Part shown: positions 1-9,164 of the stretch, in pieces
How the letters are laid out: the number at the start of each line of letters is the position of its first letter
Numbering within the stretch: position 1 is the first letter of the stretch
Assembly (NCBI GenBank): GCA_947499715.1
Contig: CANMPL010000001.1
Location: forward strand, 186,001-250,000
From: an uncultured Paracoccaceae bacterium
Lineage (GTDB): Bacteria; Pseudomonadota; Alphaproteobacteria; Rhodobacterales; Rhodobacteraceae
Length of the DNA stretch: 64,000 nt
Direction: 5' to 3'
Program-made: the position numbers and the translations under genes
Notes under the pieces: model-generated
What the model saw: only the letters and a program-made list of their open reading frames with translations
What the model was told of the DNA's origin: nothing
Databases searched by the model: none

Positions 1-1424
1 TGTCCGGCCTTCTTTTCCTGCGCCAACTCAAGGAATTTCCCGAACGTCCCGGCCCGATCCGGGACCGCTGGATCGGCGTCACCGTCATTCTGGCGGCGGT
101 TGCCATGGGCACCCTGGGGAAACTGTCCAGCATCAATGACATCGTGGCCTATTCCCTGATCCTCTGGATCGGTGGCCTGCTGCTTGTCAGTTTTGGTTGG
201 CAGACAGGCAAACACTTCTGGCCGCCCGTCGTCCACCTCGTCTATATGCTGCCGCTTCCTGGCGTTATTTACTATAAAACAACGACTTGGCTACAATTCA
301 TATCCTCCGAACTGGGCGTTTGGTTCCTCAAACTCATGAGCGTTCCCGTCTTCCTTGACGGCAATATCATCGACCTCGGTGTCACCAAACTCCACGTGGC
401 AGAGGCCTGTTCCGGCCTGCGCTACCTGTTCCCGATCCTTAGCTTTTCTTACATCTTTGCCGTGCTCTATCGCGGTCAGACATGGCACAAGGCGGTCCTT
501 TTGATCTCTGCCGTGCCGATCACAATCCTGATGAACTCCGTCCGGATCGCGATTGCAGGCTACATCGTCAACAACTGGGGCCTCGAATGGGTCGAAGGGT
601 TTTCGCACTTCTTCGAAGGCTGGGTGATCTTCATCGCCTGCATTCTGATCCTCTTCCTGCTGGCGCGGATCCTGCTGATCTTTAACCCCGTGAAGATGAG
701 CCTGATCGAAGCGCTCGACCTCGATACAGATGGCCTGGGCACACAGATGATGCGCTTGCGCCTCGTGCGGCCCTCCGCAGCGCTCATCACCTCTGTTGGG
801 ATCCTCGTCGCGGCGACGGCCGTCTTCATGGCTCTGCCAGAGCGCGGTGCGATGCGGGTCGAACGCGAATCCTTCAGCACCTTCCCCCGCACACTTGGCA
901 CTTGGGAGCAGGCAGGTCAGCGCCGCATCTTGGATACTGGTGTTGCGACCGTCTTGGGCGCCGACGACTACCATCAGGTTGAATTCGTCTCTCCAGCCGC
1001 TGCCGCACCGGTGAATTTCTTCACCGCGTGGTATTATGACCAAAGCAGCGGCGGCGTGCACTCACCAGAGATTTGCCTGCCCGGTGGTGGCTGGGAAATC
1101 GCATGGCTTGAACGCACTGACATCACCGAACAGATGGGCAGCGCAACGCCATTCAACATCAACCGTGCAATCATCCAAAAGGGTGAAACCCGGATGATGG
1201 TCTACTACTGGTTCGAACAAAAAGGCCGCCGGATCGCCTGGGACTTCGCTGCGAAATACTGGCTGATGGTTGATGGCATCCGCACTGGACGCACGGACGG
1301 TGCCCTTGTGCGCCTGACGACGCCGATCTTGCGGACTGAAACCGACGCAGAAGCAGAGGCGCGGCTGAACGACATACTCATGGAGGTACAGGCCCCATTG
1401 CCGCGGTTCATTCCATCTGAATAG
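1..1424 (+). CDS. xrtD: Exosortase with fused EpsI domain, XrtD type (5' end off the window)
   Basis: Exosortases are multi-pass inner-membrane cysteine transpeptidases that recognise C-terminal sorting signals and process surface proteins. The frame is open from base 3 with no stop, so the N-terminal membrane segments lie outside the window. Visible are the catalytic Cys in AEACSG (Cys codon 408-410), the Arg in NSVRIAIAGY and the His in FSHFFEGW, all within hydrophobic helices. From about base 780 a TM segment leads into an EpsI-like periplasmic domain with SPEICLPGGGW. An exosortase fused to EpsI is the architecture of XrtD, the VPLPA-CTERM enzyme common in Rhodobacteraceae. The start codon cannot be placed. 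No VPLPA-CTERM substrate is encoded in this window. The exact subclass rests on the fusion and the inferred taxonomy. Confidence 0.85.
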   Translation, partial: SGLLFLRQLKEFPERPGPIRDRWIGVTVILAAVAMGTLGKLSSINDIVAYSLILWIGGLLLVSFGWQTGKHFWPPVVHLVYMLPLPGVIYYKTTTWLQFISSELGVWFLKLMSVPVFLDGNIIDLGVTKLHVAEACSGLRYLFPILSFSYIFAVLYRGQTWHKAVLLISAVPITILMNSVRIAIAGYIVNNWGLEWVEGFSHFFEGWVIFIACILILFLLARILLIFNPVKMSLIEALDLDTDGLGTQMMRLRLVRPSAALITSVGILVAATAVFMALPERGAMRVERESFSTFPRTLGTWEQAGQRRILDTGVATVLGADDYHQVEFVSPAAAAPVNFFTAWYYDQSSGGVHSPEICLPGGGWEIAWLERTDITEQMGSATPFNINRAIIQKGETRMMVYYWFEQKGRRIAWDFAAKYWLMVDGIRTGRTDGALVRLTTPILRTETDAEAEARLNDILMEVQAPLPRFIPSE

Positions 1425-1534
1425 CTGGGCTTACAACCTCTAGATGACGGCTGCCTGACAAGTCAAAACGTCCGAATTTGCGCCAAGCCGCACTTTGAGA
1501 CCGATGCTTGCCGGACCTATCACCGGATGGGACT

Positions 1535-2371
1535 TCAAGACGCCCCTCCGAACGGGTCTTTGTAAAGCCCCAGCTTTTGCTTGATGAGCAACCAGATCAC
1601 CGGCGGCTGCTCGATGAAATACCGCCGCCAGCGCTGCTTTGGTTCTTTGATGACACGGTACAACCACTCCAGCCCTACGTTCGTCACCCATGGCGCGGGG
1701 CGCTTCAACGTCTCGGCCTCATAGTCAATCGTCCCGCCCAGCGGCAGGAACAGCTTCACACCCGGAAAGCGATCCCGGTATTTGACGATGAATTTTTCCT
1801 GACGCCCGCCGCCCAGACCAACCAGCAACGCTGTCGCACCAGAGGCGTTGACCGCATCAACAATCTTGTCCACCTCTTCCGGCTTATCGTCGAAATCAAA
1901 GGGCGGCGCATAAGTCCCCGCAATGAACTTGCGCCCGACACGCCCATCAATCCGCGCGGCCGCCTTATCCGCGACACCCGGCATCCCGCCCAGCAAGAAC
2001 GCTGTGACGTCGGGGTTGTCTTTGTGGTGCATGTAGAATCGTGGGAAATAATCGGACCCTGACACGCGCTCGCGCACAGGCGACCCCATCAGCTTAAGCG
2101 CAGCATACAAGATTTGGCTGTCACAAGTGATCAGATCGAACTTTTGAAAGGCGTCGTAAAACTCCCGATCCGACTGCAGCTTGATCAACATATCACTGTG
2201 CAACGTCAGCATCAGACCCGCATCAAAATCGTTGATCACCTCGTCCATGGTCAGGTCGTGCACAAAGACATTCAGCAATTGGCGACGTGCTGGTAAGGCA
2301 TTGGGGGTTCGGGTGTTTGGCAATTCAAATTCCGTCTGGATCAAAACATTCCTGTGCTCGCGTGAAAGCAC
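1535..2371 (-). CDS. WecG/TagA/CpsF family glycosyltransferase
   Basis: Family members transfer a hexose or N-acetyl-mannosamine(uronic acid) unit onto a lipid-linked acceptor, an early step of polymer synthesis at the cytoplasmic membrane face. The 278-residue protein has the family hallmarks in order: LITCDSQ with the probable catalytic Asp, GSDYF, the GGRQEKF nucleotide-sugar loop, and the C-terminal GGTIDYEAETLKRPAPW region followed by the conserved GLEWLYR. Length is typical of the family. It is the last gene of a leftward operon with yjbH-like, yjbF-like and wza-like genes, 56 bases after the wza-like stop, and is convergent with the exosortase gene. The sugar transferred cannot be read from sequence. 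Confidence 0.88.
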   Translation of the reverse strand: MLSREHRNVLIQTEFELPNTRTPNALPARRQLLNVFVHDLTMDEVINDFDAGLMLTLHSDMLIKLQSDREFYDAFQKFDLITCDSQILYAALKLMGSPVRERVSGSDYFPRFYMHHKDNPDVTAFLLGGMPGVADKAAARIDGRVGRKFIAGTYAPPFDFDDKPEEVDKIVDAVNASGATALLVGLGGGRQEKFIVKYRDRFPGVKLFLPLGGTIDYEAETLKRPAPWVTNVGLEWLYRVIKEPKQRWRRYFIEQPPVIWLLIKQKLGLYKDPFGGAS

Positions 2372-2427
2372 ATAACATAGGCCCGCAACAACCCATACGG
2401 CGCTTCGGCCTCACGTCTTGCGATCAA

Positions 2428-3789
2428 TTAGTTCGTGGCCGCATTCACCGTTGTATTCAAAAGCGACGGCGTGATCTGCTGGATTACCCGGTTCCACCGT
2501 GTCACCGGCTGCTCTGCAACAAAAATGACATCGTCCGGGCGCAGCTCAAACCGTGTGGCCAAGGTGAAGTTCGCCGCATTCCGTGCATCCAATTGCCACG
2601 CCGTGACCGCGCCAAACTCTCTGGGGTCGGTCGAGGCGCGCAGCACATAGATCTGGCTGACATCTCCGGTCTTGATCGGCACGCCTTCGCCGCCGTCAAA
2701 CAAGGCATCCGCCAATGTCGCCTGTTGCTCATATGGCAAGGCGTAGCGGGCCTGCTGACCGACCTCACCGGACAGATAGACATAATCGCGGTCCACCGCA
2801 CCCAAATCGGTTCGGGTGCGGAAATTGTCGCGCGCCTCATTCAGGTTGGCGCGGCGCAAAGCCACTTCTTGCGTCAACTCGTTCAACGCCGACACCCGTG
2901 ACGCCTGCCGCAACTGCGCGAGTGTGATCTGCTGCTCAAAATAGGCCTGCGCCTGTGACAGCTCGAACGCGGTGTCCACAAACACAGCATCCCCCGCGAC
3001 CAAGCGGATGTTGCGCAGATTTGGGTCGCTAAACAGCCTGTTCAACGGGATCTGATAAAGCGTCCCGTCGCGATAAAGTCGCACAGATGCGAAATCCTGA
3101 TCCTCAACCGTAATGCCACCGGCAAGTGACAGCACCTGATCCAACAAAACCGGCGTCAGCGCGATCGGCACCACCGTGGGGTTCGCAACAGCCCCGCCGA
3201 CAGATACTTTGCGTGAATTGAACTCGGCAATCTCAAGGCTGAACGTCGGGTCGATCTGGTTCTCGACCAGCCGCTGGAACAATTCCGCCTCGGCCTCGTC
3301 AATGGTCAAACCCGACAGGCGCACGCGGCCAACGTCGGGGATGTTGATCGACCCGTCATCCTGCACGGTATACCCTTGCCGGGCATTTTGCGCCGCCAGC
3401 AAACCGGACAGCTCCTCTACCGTGTTGCCGACGCGCGGCACGGCCAAAAGCACCACGTCACCGACACCAATCTGATAGGGTCCGGGGTCTACGCTTGGCG
3501 GCACCCGCAATTCCAACGTGCCAGGGCGCGCCGGATCATCCAGCACAGGCGCAGGTAACGCCCCTGCGCCGCGCAACCCCGAACCACCCCCGGCCGTGCC
3601 CGAAAAAATCGCTGGCAACGTCCGTGGCCGATAAGGCGCGCGGTTGGCGATCAACACGCTTTCGCCGGTCAAGGCCATCACCCGAACCTGCGTGCCATCC
3701 GCGACGCCCGCATTGATCGCCGGGCTGTTGTAGGCAACGCCGCAACTTGCCAAAAGGGCCGCACAGCAGATCATCATCAGTTTACGCAC
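2428..3789 (-). CDS. Polysaccharide export lipoprotein, Wza/GfcE-like
   Basis: This is the outer-membrane polysaccharide export channel of a Wzx/Wzy or group-4-capsule-like system. The best start is GTG at 3789, preceded by GAGGAG with a 7-base spacer; the in-frame ATG at 3822 overlaps the previous gene and lacks such a site. The N-terminus (MRKLMMICCAALLASCG) is a signal peptide with the lipobox LLASC. A Poly_export domain (DPGPYQIGVGDVVLLAVPRVG) is followed by SLBB-like repeats (KVSVGGAVANP, YLSGEVGQ). The C-terminus lacks an obvious amphipathic helix. It follows the yjbF-like gene closely. A second, much shorter Wza-like gene lies at 26707-27318. Confidence 0.87.
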   Translation of the reverse strand: MRKLMMICCAALLASCGVAYNSPAINAGVADGTQVRVMALTGESVLIANRAPYRPRTLPAIFSGTAGGGSGLRGAGALPAPVLDDPARPGTLELRVPPSVDPGPYQIGVGDVVLLAVPRVGNTVEELSGLLAAQNARQGYTVQDDGSINIPDVGRVRLSGLTIDEAEAELFQRLVENQIDPTFSLEIAEFNSRKVSVGGAVANPTVVPIALTPVLLDQVLSLAGGITVEDQDFASVRLYRDGTLYQIPLNRLFSDPNLRNIRLVAGDAVFVDTAFELSQAQAYFEQQITLAQLRQASRVSALNELTQEVALRRANLNEARDNFRTRTDLGAVDRDYVYLSGEVGQQARYALPYEQQATLADALFDGGEGVPIKTGDVSQIYVLRASTDPREFGAVTAWQLDARNAANFTLATRFELRPDDVIFVAEQPVTRWNRVIQQITPSLLNTTVNAATN

Positions 3790-3811
3790 GTGTCGTCTCC
3801 TCAAGGTGTCG

Positions 3812-4402
3812 TCATGGCACAATACGGAATGTCAGGATCCCTGCAAACTCGCCAGCCCACTGCCGCGATTGCACGATCCGACCGCTTTGGTCGAGCCAAT
3901 AAAGATTTAGAAATGCCTGATCCTGACTGGCGCAATCCTCGGCAATCAGCTGCGCCGGGACTGACACCGCGCCAAATGGCACATCACGCGGCCCACGATC
4001 AGCGATATCGCAGATATAGGCCCGCCGCTGCGCCCGGTTTTCGCCGTCCAGAAACGTGTGGAACCGGGTCACCCGCCCGGGACTGCGACGTGTGATCGCC
4101 GCACGCGATTCGTCAATATCAGACCCAAGCATATCGCCGCCCAGGCCCCGCGTTGCGACCATCATCCCATCGCGCATCGTAATGCTCGCCCCATCGGCAG
4201 AAACCCAGGTTTCAAACGGGCCGCGCACCGTATCCAGCGCCACCAGCGTGCCCGTCTTCTTGGACAGGATCCCGACCTGCAACACAGGTTTGCCCTGACT
4301 GGCCAAATTCCCGACGGCGGGCCCGGCGCCCGGTGTAACCCCCGGCAAGGCGCTGCAGGATGCCAACAGCAAACCGACTATGATGACCGACGCCCACCTC
4401 AT
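3812..4402 (-). CDS. YjbF/GfcB family lipoprotein
   Basis: A 196-residue lipoprotein with signal peptide and lipobox LLLASCS. The body matches the YjbF/GfcB family of group-4-capsule and yjbEFGH loci: short beta-rich segments, DGMMVATRGLGGDMLGSD, then a C-terminal QSRQWAGEFAGIL. GfcB and YjbF are periplasmic-facing outer-membrane lipoproteins needed for exopolysaccharide or capsule assembly, but their biochemical role is not established. Its ATG overlaps the stop of the upstream yjbH-like gene by 4 bases, so the two are translationally coupled. No YjbG/GfcC homologue is present between them, unlike the enterobacterial order. Confidence 0.8.
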   Translation of the reverse strand: MRWASVIIVGLLLASCSALPGVTPGAGPAVGNLASQGKPVLQVGILSKKTGTLVALDTVRGPFETWVSADGASITMRDGMMVATRGLGGDMLGSDIDESRAAITRRSPGRVTRFHTFLDGENRAQRRAYICDIADRGPRDVPFGAVSVPAQLIAEDCASQDQAFLNLYWLDQSGRIVQSRQWAGEFAGILTFRIVP

Positions 4403-6471
4403 CGCCAGAACAGCCCCCAGCTATCCGCAAGCTCTGCCCCGCGCAGGCCGCTTGTCGTTTCATAAAGTCTATTGCGGACCGCAAGCCTTGCCCCACCATC
4501 CCGCTGCACTGGCCGTATCTCTTGGCCGACGCGCCGCTGCGATGGTTGGCCATTCAGCCATGTAATCGGGATCGACACCCGGATGCCCTTGTCAAACGAT
4601 CCTTCGCCGAACTCTTCAAAAGACACATCCGTCAGGGTGAAAAAGGCACCAACGCGCACGCCGTTGTTAAACGCACGATCAAGCGACACCGTCGCCCCCC
4701 AATCACCCGCCAAATAGCGCCCGGCATCCACCTGCCCGTAAAAGCCGTTGCTGAAATCATAATAAGCTGACGCATGGCCGGTCCAAACACCGTAGTCCTG
4801 AAAGCCAAAGCCACCATCAAAGTCGCGCTGACGGGCATAGTTGACCTCTGCCCCCAGCGCGAGCCGGCTATTGACCGGATACCACAGCACCTCTGCCGAA
4901 ACGCCACCAAACATCTGCTCAAGATAGCCAACACTGACCCGTGCAAAGACGTCTTCTTGCGGACGCGCAAAGTACTCGCCTGTCAGATAGGTTATCTTGG
5001 CGCGTTCACTGGCGAAATATTGGATCGCTTCTGATCTCACGCGGGGCAGGACTGAATCGGATTGCCGGGTTGATTCATCAATCGTGCTGTAAATCGGTTG
5101 CCGAACTTCGCCCGAAATGATCATCCGGGGCCGTGGCGCATAGAACCCCGTCAGCTTTATACCGGTTTCAAATCGCAGCGGGTTCTGAGGATCAAAAAGC
5201 GAAGGCGTGAAATACGTCCCCCACCCGATGTCCGCTGCTGGGTATAGATTTGCCAGCTCACCACCGCGATCGGTCGCCGCAGCATCGGAGATGCGCGACC
5301 GGCTTAACATCTGCCAGCTGTTGTCGGGGCTGAATTCAAGCTCTTCCAGGTCGCTCCGGTTCAGGGTCACCGTGCTGACAGGCAGGCCATAAGTGATGAA
5401 CGTAATCTCGAACCGCTCAACACTTGGGTCCAATCGGTTCGCCAAGACACGCGCGGATCGTCCCAACGCCTGCGCGCTTGCCAGAAACCTTGTGCTGACC
5501 ACCCGAATGCGCGCGGTTTTGCCGGTGATTTCTAGGTTTTCCAGCGTCAGCCCTTGGGCCGACAACGCCGCTGACAGGTTGCGCGTCGATGCGGGTTCAA
5601 TACTGTCGCGGGCCACCAGCGCAGGCGGTGCACTGCCGCTGCCGCCCGGAACGGGCGGCTTTGCGGGATCAAAAACATAGCTCAGCGACAGGCCCACATC
5701 GCGTCCCTGCAACGCGTAAGCGCCCAAGGTCACACCGTTGTCAAAGGCGTATTGCGCCCCAAAATTCAACGGTGATGCGACGGGTGCGGCACCCCGTTGC
5801 TGTTCTTTGGTGTAAAGGTCCGGTGAATACTCCGCCACAAGCGTCAGTTTGTCGTTCACCGCCCAACTAACCCCTGCAAACGGCGCGACATCACCGCGAA
5901 ACCACGCGCCGAAATCCACTTGCCCGGTGGTCGAAATCCCACCCTCTGCTGCATCTGGCCGCGTCTCAAACCGGTCAGAAATCGCTCCAAGCGGTGAACT
6001 GAACGCATTACGACCCGCCAGGCGCCCCCAGCCAAGCCCGCCTGTCACCGTCACCTGCGGCGTAATCGCCTTGGTCGCGACAAGGTATTCGCTGCTGTAA
6101 ACGCCTGTGCCACCAAAGTCGCGCAGCCCGACGGAAATCGCGGGCCAATGCGCTGTTTCGCGGCTGATCTGATAGCTCAGATCGAAACTGCGGTCATAGC
6201 GGTCCTCGCCATTGGTGTTGAACCCCTTGATAAACGCATAGCGGAACACACCCTGAAGCCTTGGCGTAATCTGAAACGTCAACGTATTGCGCAACGTGTC
6301 ACCAAACCCCGCCGTCGTCAGCGCGATTTCGCCGTCGCTCAGCATATAGGCGTTGGGCATATCGACCAGTCCGGGCGTGCCGTAAAAAGACAAGGTATCA
6401 GCCGCCGCAGGCGCGCTTACACCTAACGCCGCAATCACTGGCCCTGCCTTTCGTATCGCCCGCGCGATCAT
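4399..6471 (-). CDS. YjbH/GfcD family outer-membrane beta-barrel protein
   Basis: An exported protein of about 690 residues. The start chosen is ATG at 6471, because it begins a normal signal peptide (MIARAIRKAGPVIAALGVSA, cleaved near APAAADT) with a G-rich stretch upstream; an in-frame ATG at 6501 would add 10 residues. After cleavage comes the YjbH-family opening (LSFYGTPGLVDMPNAYMLSDGEI) and many alternating amphipathic strands ending in a barrel. YjbH/GfcD proteins are outer-membrane components of exopolysaccharide or group-4-capsule secretion. It heads the leftward yjbH-yjbF-wza-wecG operon. Confidence 0.83.
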   Translation of the reverse strand: MIARAIRKAGPVIAALGVSAPAAADTLSFYGTPGLVDMPNAYMLSDGEIALTTAGFGDTLRNTLTFQITPRLQGVFRYAFIKGFNTNGEDRYDRSFDLSYQISRETAHWPAISVGLRDFGGTGVYSSEYLVATKAITPQVTVTGGLGWGRLAGRNAFSSPLGAISDRFETRPDAAEGGISTTGQVDFGAWFRGDVAPFAGVSWAVNDKLTLVAEYSPDLYTKEQQRGAAPVASPLNFGAQYAFDNGVTLGAYALQGRDVGLSLSYVFDPAKPPVPGGSGSAPPALVARDSIEPASTRNLSAALSAQGLTLENLEITGKTARIRVVSTRFLASAQALGRSARVLANRLDPSVERFEITFITYGLPVSTVTLNRSDLEELEFSPDNSWQMLSRSRISDAAATDRGGELANLYPAADIGWGTYFTPSLFDPQNPLRFETGIKLTGFYAPRPRMIISGEVRQPIYSTIDESTRQSDSVLPRVRSEAIQYFASERAKITYLTGEYFARPQEDVFARVSVGYLEQMFGGVSAEVLWYPVNSRLALGAEVNYARQRDFDGGFGFQDYGVWTGHASAYYDFSNGFYGQVDAGRYLAGDWGATVSLDRAFNNGVRVGAFFTLTDVSFEEFGEGSFDKGIRVSIPITWLNGQPSQRRVGQEIRPVQRDGGARLAVRNRLYETTSGLRGAELADSWGLFWR

Positions 6472-6561
6472 GACGCCCCCAAGTCGCTGTCTTGCATCCA
6501 TAACATGCCGATCAGACGGGTCTGCCCATTTCTGCCATACCCCGTTTCACTCGGCCAATAA

Positions 6562-6598
6562 TTGCGCCACAATGGCAACAAATCCATTGGCAGCGCAA
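6562..6598. promoter_or_regulatory. Long interrupted inverted repeat in a divergent promoter region
   Basis: Between the leftward yjbH-like gene and the rightward phosphatase gene there is a two-part inverted repeat. TTGCGC (6562-6567) and CAATGG (6570-6575) are mirrored by CCATTG (6584-6589) and GCGCAA (6593-6598), around an 8-base centre. It ends 7 bases before the ATG at 6606, which has no clear Shine-Dalgarno sequence. It could be an operator for both operons or an RNA hairpin in the phosphatase leader. Confidence 0.45.
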
Positions 6599-6605
6599 AC
6601 CACAT

Positions 6606-7349
6606 ATGAGCCTCTTGAACCGTTTATGGCCGCAGCGCCAGCCCGACCCGGCCGCCCCCGTTTGCGTTGATCCGCCCTGCTTTGTTATCGGTGATGTGCA
6701 CGGCTGTGACACGCTGCTTGCGCGTTTGATTGACCGCGCCCCGCAAGGTGCCGACATCATTTGCGTTGGTGACTACGTTGACCGTGGCGAACATTCCGCA
6801 GCGGTGCTGCACATGTTGCACGCCCGGCCAGATATCACCTGCCTGATGGGCAATCACGAAGCGATGATGCTCAAATTCCTCGATGCGCCAGACGGCCCGG
6901 CCCGCCGCTGGCTCAGGCACGGGGGGCTTCAGACGCTGGCAAGCTTTGGCGTATCCGGCGGGACCGAAACCGCTGATCCAGCCCTTGCCCAGCGCCTATC
7001 TGACGATCTGCGCGCCGCGATGGGGCCTGCGCTGATCGACTGGATCCGCCAACGCCCCTGCAAGCTGTTGCGCGGTAACGTCCTGATAACGCACGCCGGC
7101 GCTGACCCCGCTTTGGCACCGGATGCACAAGACGACAAGGTTCTGATCTGGGGCCACCCGGACTTTGCCAAGCGCCGCCGCACCGACGGCCTATGGGTCC
7201 TGCACGGCCACACGATCGTGAACGTGCCAGAGGCGCGAAACGGAAAAATCGCAATTGATACAGGTGCTTATGCAACCGGCCGCCTGACCGCCGCGCATCT
7301 GAACTCCGATGGCTGCACCTTTGTCGGGGTCAACCACAGCGATGCCTAG
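6606..7349 (+). CDS. PPP-family metallophosphoesterase (serine/threonine phosphatase-like)
   Basis: A 247-residue cytoplasmic protein with the calcineurin-like metallophosphatase motifs in order: GDVHG near residue 29, GDYVDRG near 56, GNHEAM near 81, and downstream histidines in ITHAGADP and LHGHT. This is the bacterial PPP family (like PrpA/PrpB or diadenosine tetraphosphatase ApaH-like enzymes). These enzymes hydrolyse phosphoprotein or nucleotide substrates with two metal ions. The start is the first ATG in frame. It overlaps the downstream sulfotransferase start by 8 bases, so the two are probably co-transcribed. Given the polysaccharide context it could act on a phosphoprotein or on PAP-like nucleotides; the substrate is not decidable from sequence. 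Confidence 0.87.
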   Translation: MSLLNRLWPQRQPDPAAPVCVDPPCFVIGDVHGCDTLLARLIDRAPQGADIICVGDYVDRGEHSAAVLHMLHARPDITCLMGNHEAMMLKFLDAPDGPARRWLRHGGLQTLASFGVSGGTETADPALAQRLSDDLRAAMGPALIDWIRQRPCKLLRGNVLITHAGADPALAPDAQDDKVLIWGHPDFAKRRRTDGLWVLHGHTIVNVPEARNGKIAIDTGAYATGRLTAAHLNSDGCTFVGVNHSDA

Positions 7350-8244
7350 CCCCGCCATGGTCCTTCCGAATTTCCTGATCGCAGGCGTGCCAAAGGCAGG
7401 CACCAGCTCTGTTCATGGCTGGCTGTCGGACCACCCCGACTGCGTCGGCTCGCATGAGAAAGAGACCTATTTCCTTGTCGATCCCGGCACCCATATGCAC
7501 CGCCCTGACAATCACGTCAGTCACGGGCTGCAAGGATATGCCGCGCATTTCCCGGATCAGCCGCAAGCGCCGATCCTCATGGAATCGACGCCCGCCTATA
7601 TCTACAGCGCCACGGCCCGCGCCACATTGTCCGACATGCCCGGCGACCCCAAGGTTCTCTTCATTCTGCGCGAACCAAGCGCACAAATTCATTCGCTCTT
7701 TCGCTATTTTCAAAACAACTGGGACTGGATCCCAAGCGACATGAGCTTTGCGGCCTTCCTCACCTCTGTCCGCGACGGCACGCATGACTTTAAGGGGAAT
7801 GAGCTTGCCCGCGATTGCCTGACCAACGCCGCCTATGTCGATCACCTGATCGCCTGGCGCGACGCGCTTGGCCCTGACCGCATGAAGATCATGTTGTTTG
7901 ATGACCTGGCCACCGATCACACCGCATTTCTTCAGCAGATCTGCGCATGGATCGGCCTCGACCCCTCGTTTTATGACACCTACGCCTTCCCGCTCGAAAA
8001 TGAGACCTATCAGCCCCGCTCGCGAGGCTTGCAGGCGATCAACCTCGCGATCCGAAGCCGCCTGCCAAAGGGGGCCGCCTATGATATGGCGCGCGCGGTC
8101 TATCGGCGGCTGAACACCCGTGCCCCGGACGAAAATACCGCCGCAGAGAACGCGGCACTGGCGGACCTCAAGGCGACATTCGCAGATGCCAACGCGCGGC
8201 TCGCAGCTGAATTTGACCTCGACCTGTCAGTCTGGGCCGACTAG
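7342..8244 (+). CDS. Sulfotransferase domain protein (heparan-type)
   Basis: A PAPS-dependent sulfotransferase that moves sulfate to a hydroxyl or amine, probably on a sugar. The ATG at 7342 is preferred; it overlaps the stop of the phosphatase gene and puts the PAPS 5'-phosphate loop (LIAGVPKAGTSS) near residue 10-20 as in the family. The 3'-phosphate binding region (KVLFILREPSAQIHSLFRYF) follows around residue 110, and a DDL motif (IMLFDDL) lies downstream. About 300 residues, normal for the family. It meets the next sulfotransferase gene tail to tail, the two stops sharing CTAG at 8241-8244. Confidence 0.87.
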   Translation: MPSPAMVLPNFLIAGVPKAGTSSVHGWLSDHPDCVGSHEKETYFLVDPGTHMHRPDNHVSHGLQGYAAHFPDQPQAPILMESTPAYIYSATARATLSDMPGDPKVLFILREPSAQIHSLFRYFQNNWDWIPSDMSFAAFLTSVRDGTHDFKGNELARDCLTNAAYVDHLIAWRDALGPDRMKIMLFDDLATDHTAFLQQICAWIGLDPSFYDTYAFPLENETYQPRSRGLQAINLAIRSRLPKGAAYDMARAVYRRLNTRAPDENTAAENAALADLKATFADANARLAAEFDLDLSVWAD

Positions 8245-9164
8245 CGGTTATCGCACGGCAGGGCATCCCATAGATCACCGGTGATCTTTTGCACGAGTTC
8301 AATTTCTTCGGGCGTCAACATACGCTGCCATGCCGAATTTGCCGCCTGCGCGCTGCGTTCAAAGTCATGGACCTGCCCCGGCACACTGTGCGTTCCCCTC
8401 GATGACCGCGCTGCAATAAGCTGATGCGCAGATCGTGGCATCTCTAGGCCCAGCCAATCGAACACCTGCCGGTAACCCGCAACCTCATCTTGCCCAAGCG
8501 CCTCCATATCAAGCAGATAAAGTGAAGCGCGCTTGGCCTTTGGCATCGTCGCAAACCGCGTATGAACCAACCGCCACATCAATGCGCCGGACCCCAATGG
8601 GGTATCACCGAACCTTGTGATCAGGTCGCAAAACCCCTCAATTTCGCCAAATGCCATGACATAGCGGGGGTAAACATCTGCCACGCGCGACACCCATCCC
8701 ATGCGCTTGTAACTCGCCGCATGGGCCAGCGGTGGCCGCACGGTCATCACGCTTCGATAGCCGGCGTCACCACCAAATTCGGCACAAAACGCAGCAAACG
8801 GATCCTTCCAGACAAGCGTCCTGACGAAGGGATCAAAGCGGAACTTGCGATAACTGTGCTGCGCCTGCGTACCCAAAATGCGGTAGACAAGCGCCATCTT
8901 GATCGGCGCAGCCTTGCGACGCGTGACCGCTGACATCTGCAACCGCCGACCCGCCATACGCTCTACAAAGCCCGCCAGATCCTGCGCCGTGAAATCCGCA
9001 GCGCCGGGAATGACAAATTGATCCGCAATCGCTGTGTCGCCATTGGGGCCCATCGGCTCGTATAGCATCCGGGCACCCGACACCCGTGCCAAAAGATCGC
9101 CCACCGGCGTCGTCCCGCTGCGCGGCGCGCCCGTCACCAGAACGATCCGCTCAGGTCGCTTCAT
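8241..9164 (-). CDS. Sulfotransferase family protein
   Basis: A second sulfotransferase-fold protein (307 residues). The PAPS loop is VLVTGAPRSGTTPVGDLLA at the N-terminus, and the 3'-phosphate region is the stretch around YRSVMTVRPPLAHAASYKRMGW. It is only distantly similar to the neighbour at 7342-8244 and to the one at 10434-11261, so these are not recent duplicates. Its ATG lies inside the flippase gene (14-base overlap), pointing to one leftward transcription unit of sulfotransferase, flippase, sulfotransferase. Predicted to sulfate a cell-surface glycan precursor, by context only. Confidence 0.8.
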   Translation of the reverse strand: MKRPERIVLVTGAPRSGTTPVGDLLARVSGARMLYEPMGPNGDTAIADQFVIPGAADFTAQDLAGFVERMAGRRLQMSAVTRRKAAPIKMALVYRILGTQAQHSYRKFRFDPFVRTLVWKDPFAAFCAEFGGDAGYRSVMTVRPPLAHAASYKRMGWVSRVADVYPRYVMAFGEIEGFCDLITRFGDTPLGSGALMWRLVHTRFATMPKAKRASLYLLDMEALGQDEVAGYRQVFDWLGLEMPRSAHQLIAARSSRGTHSVPGQVHDFERSAQAANSAWQRMLTPEEIELVQKITGDLWDALPCDNR

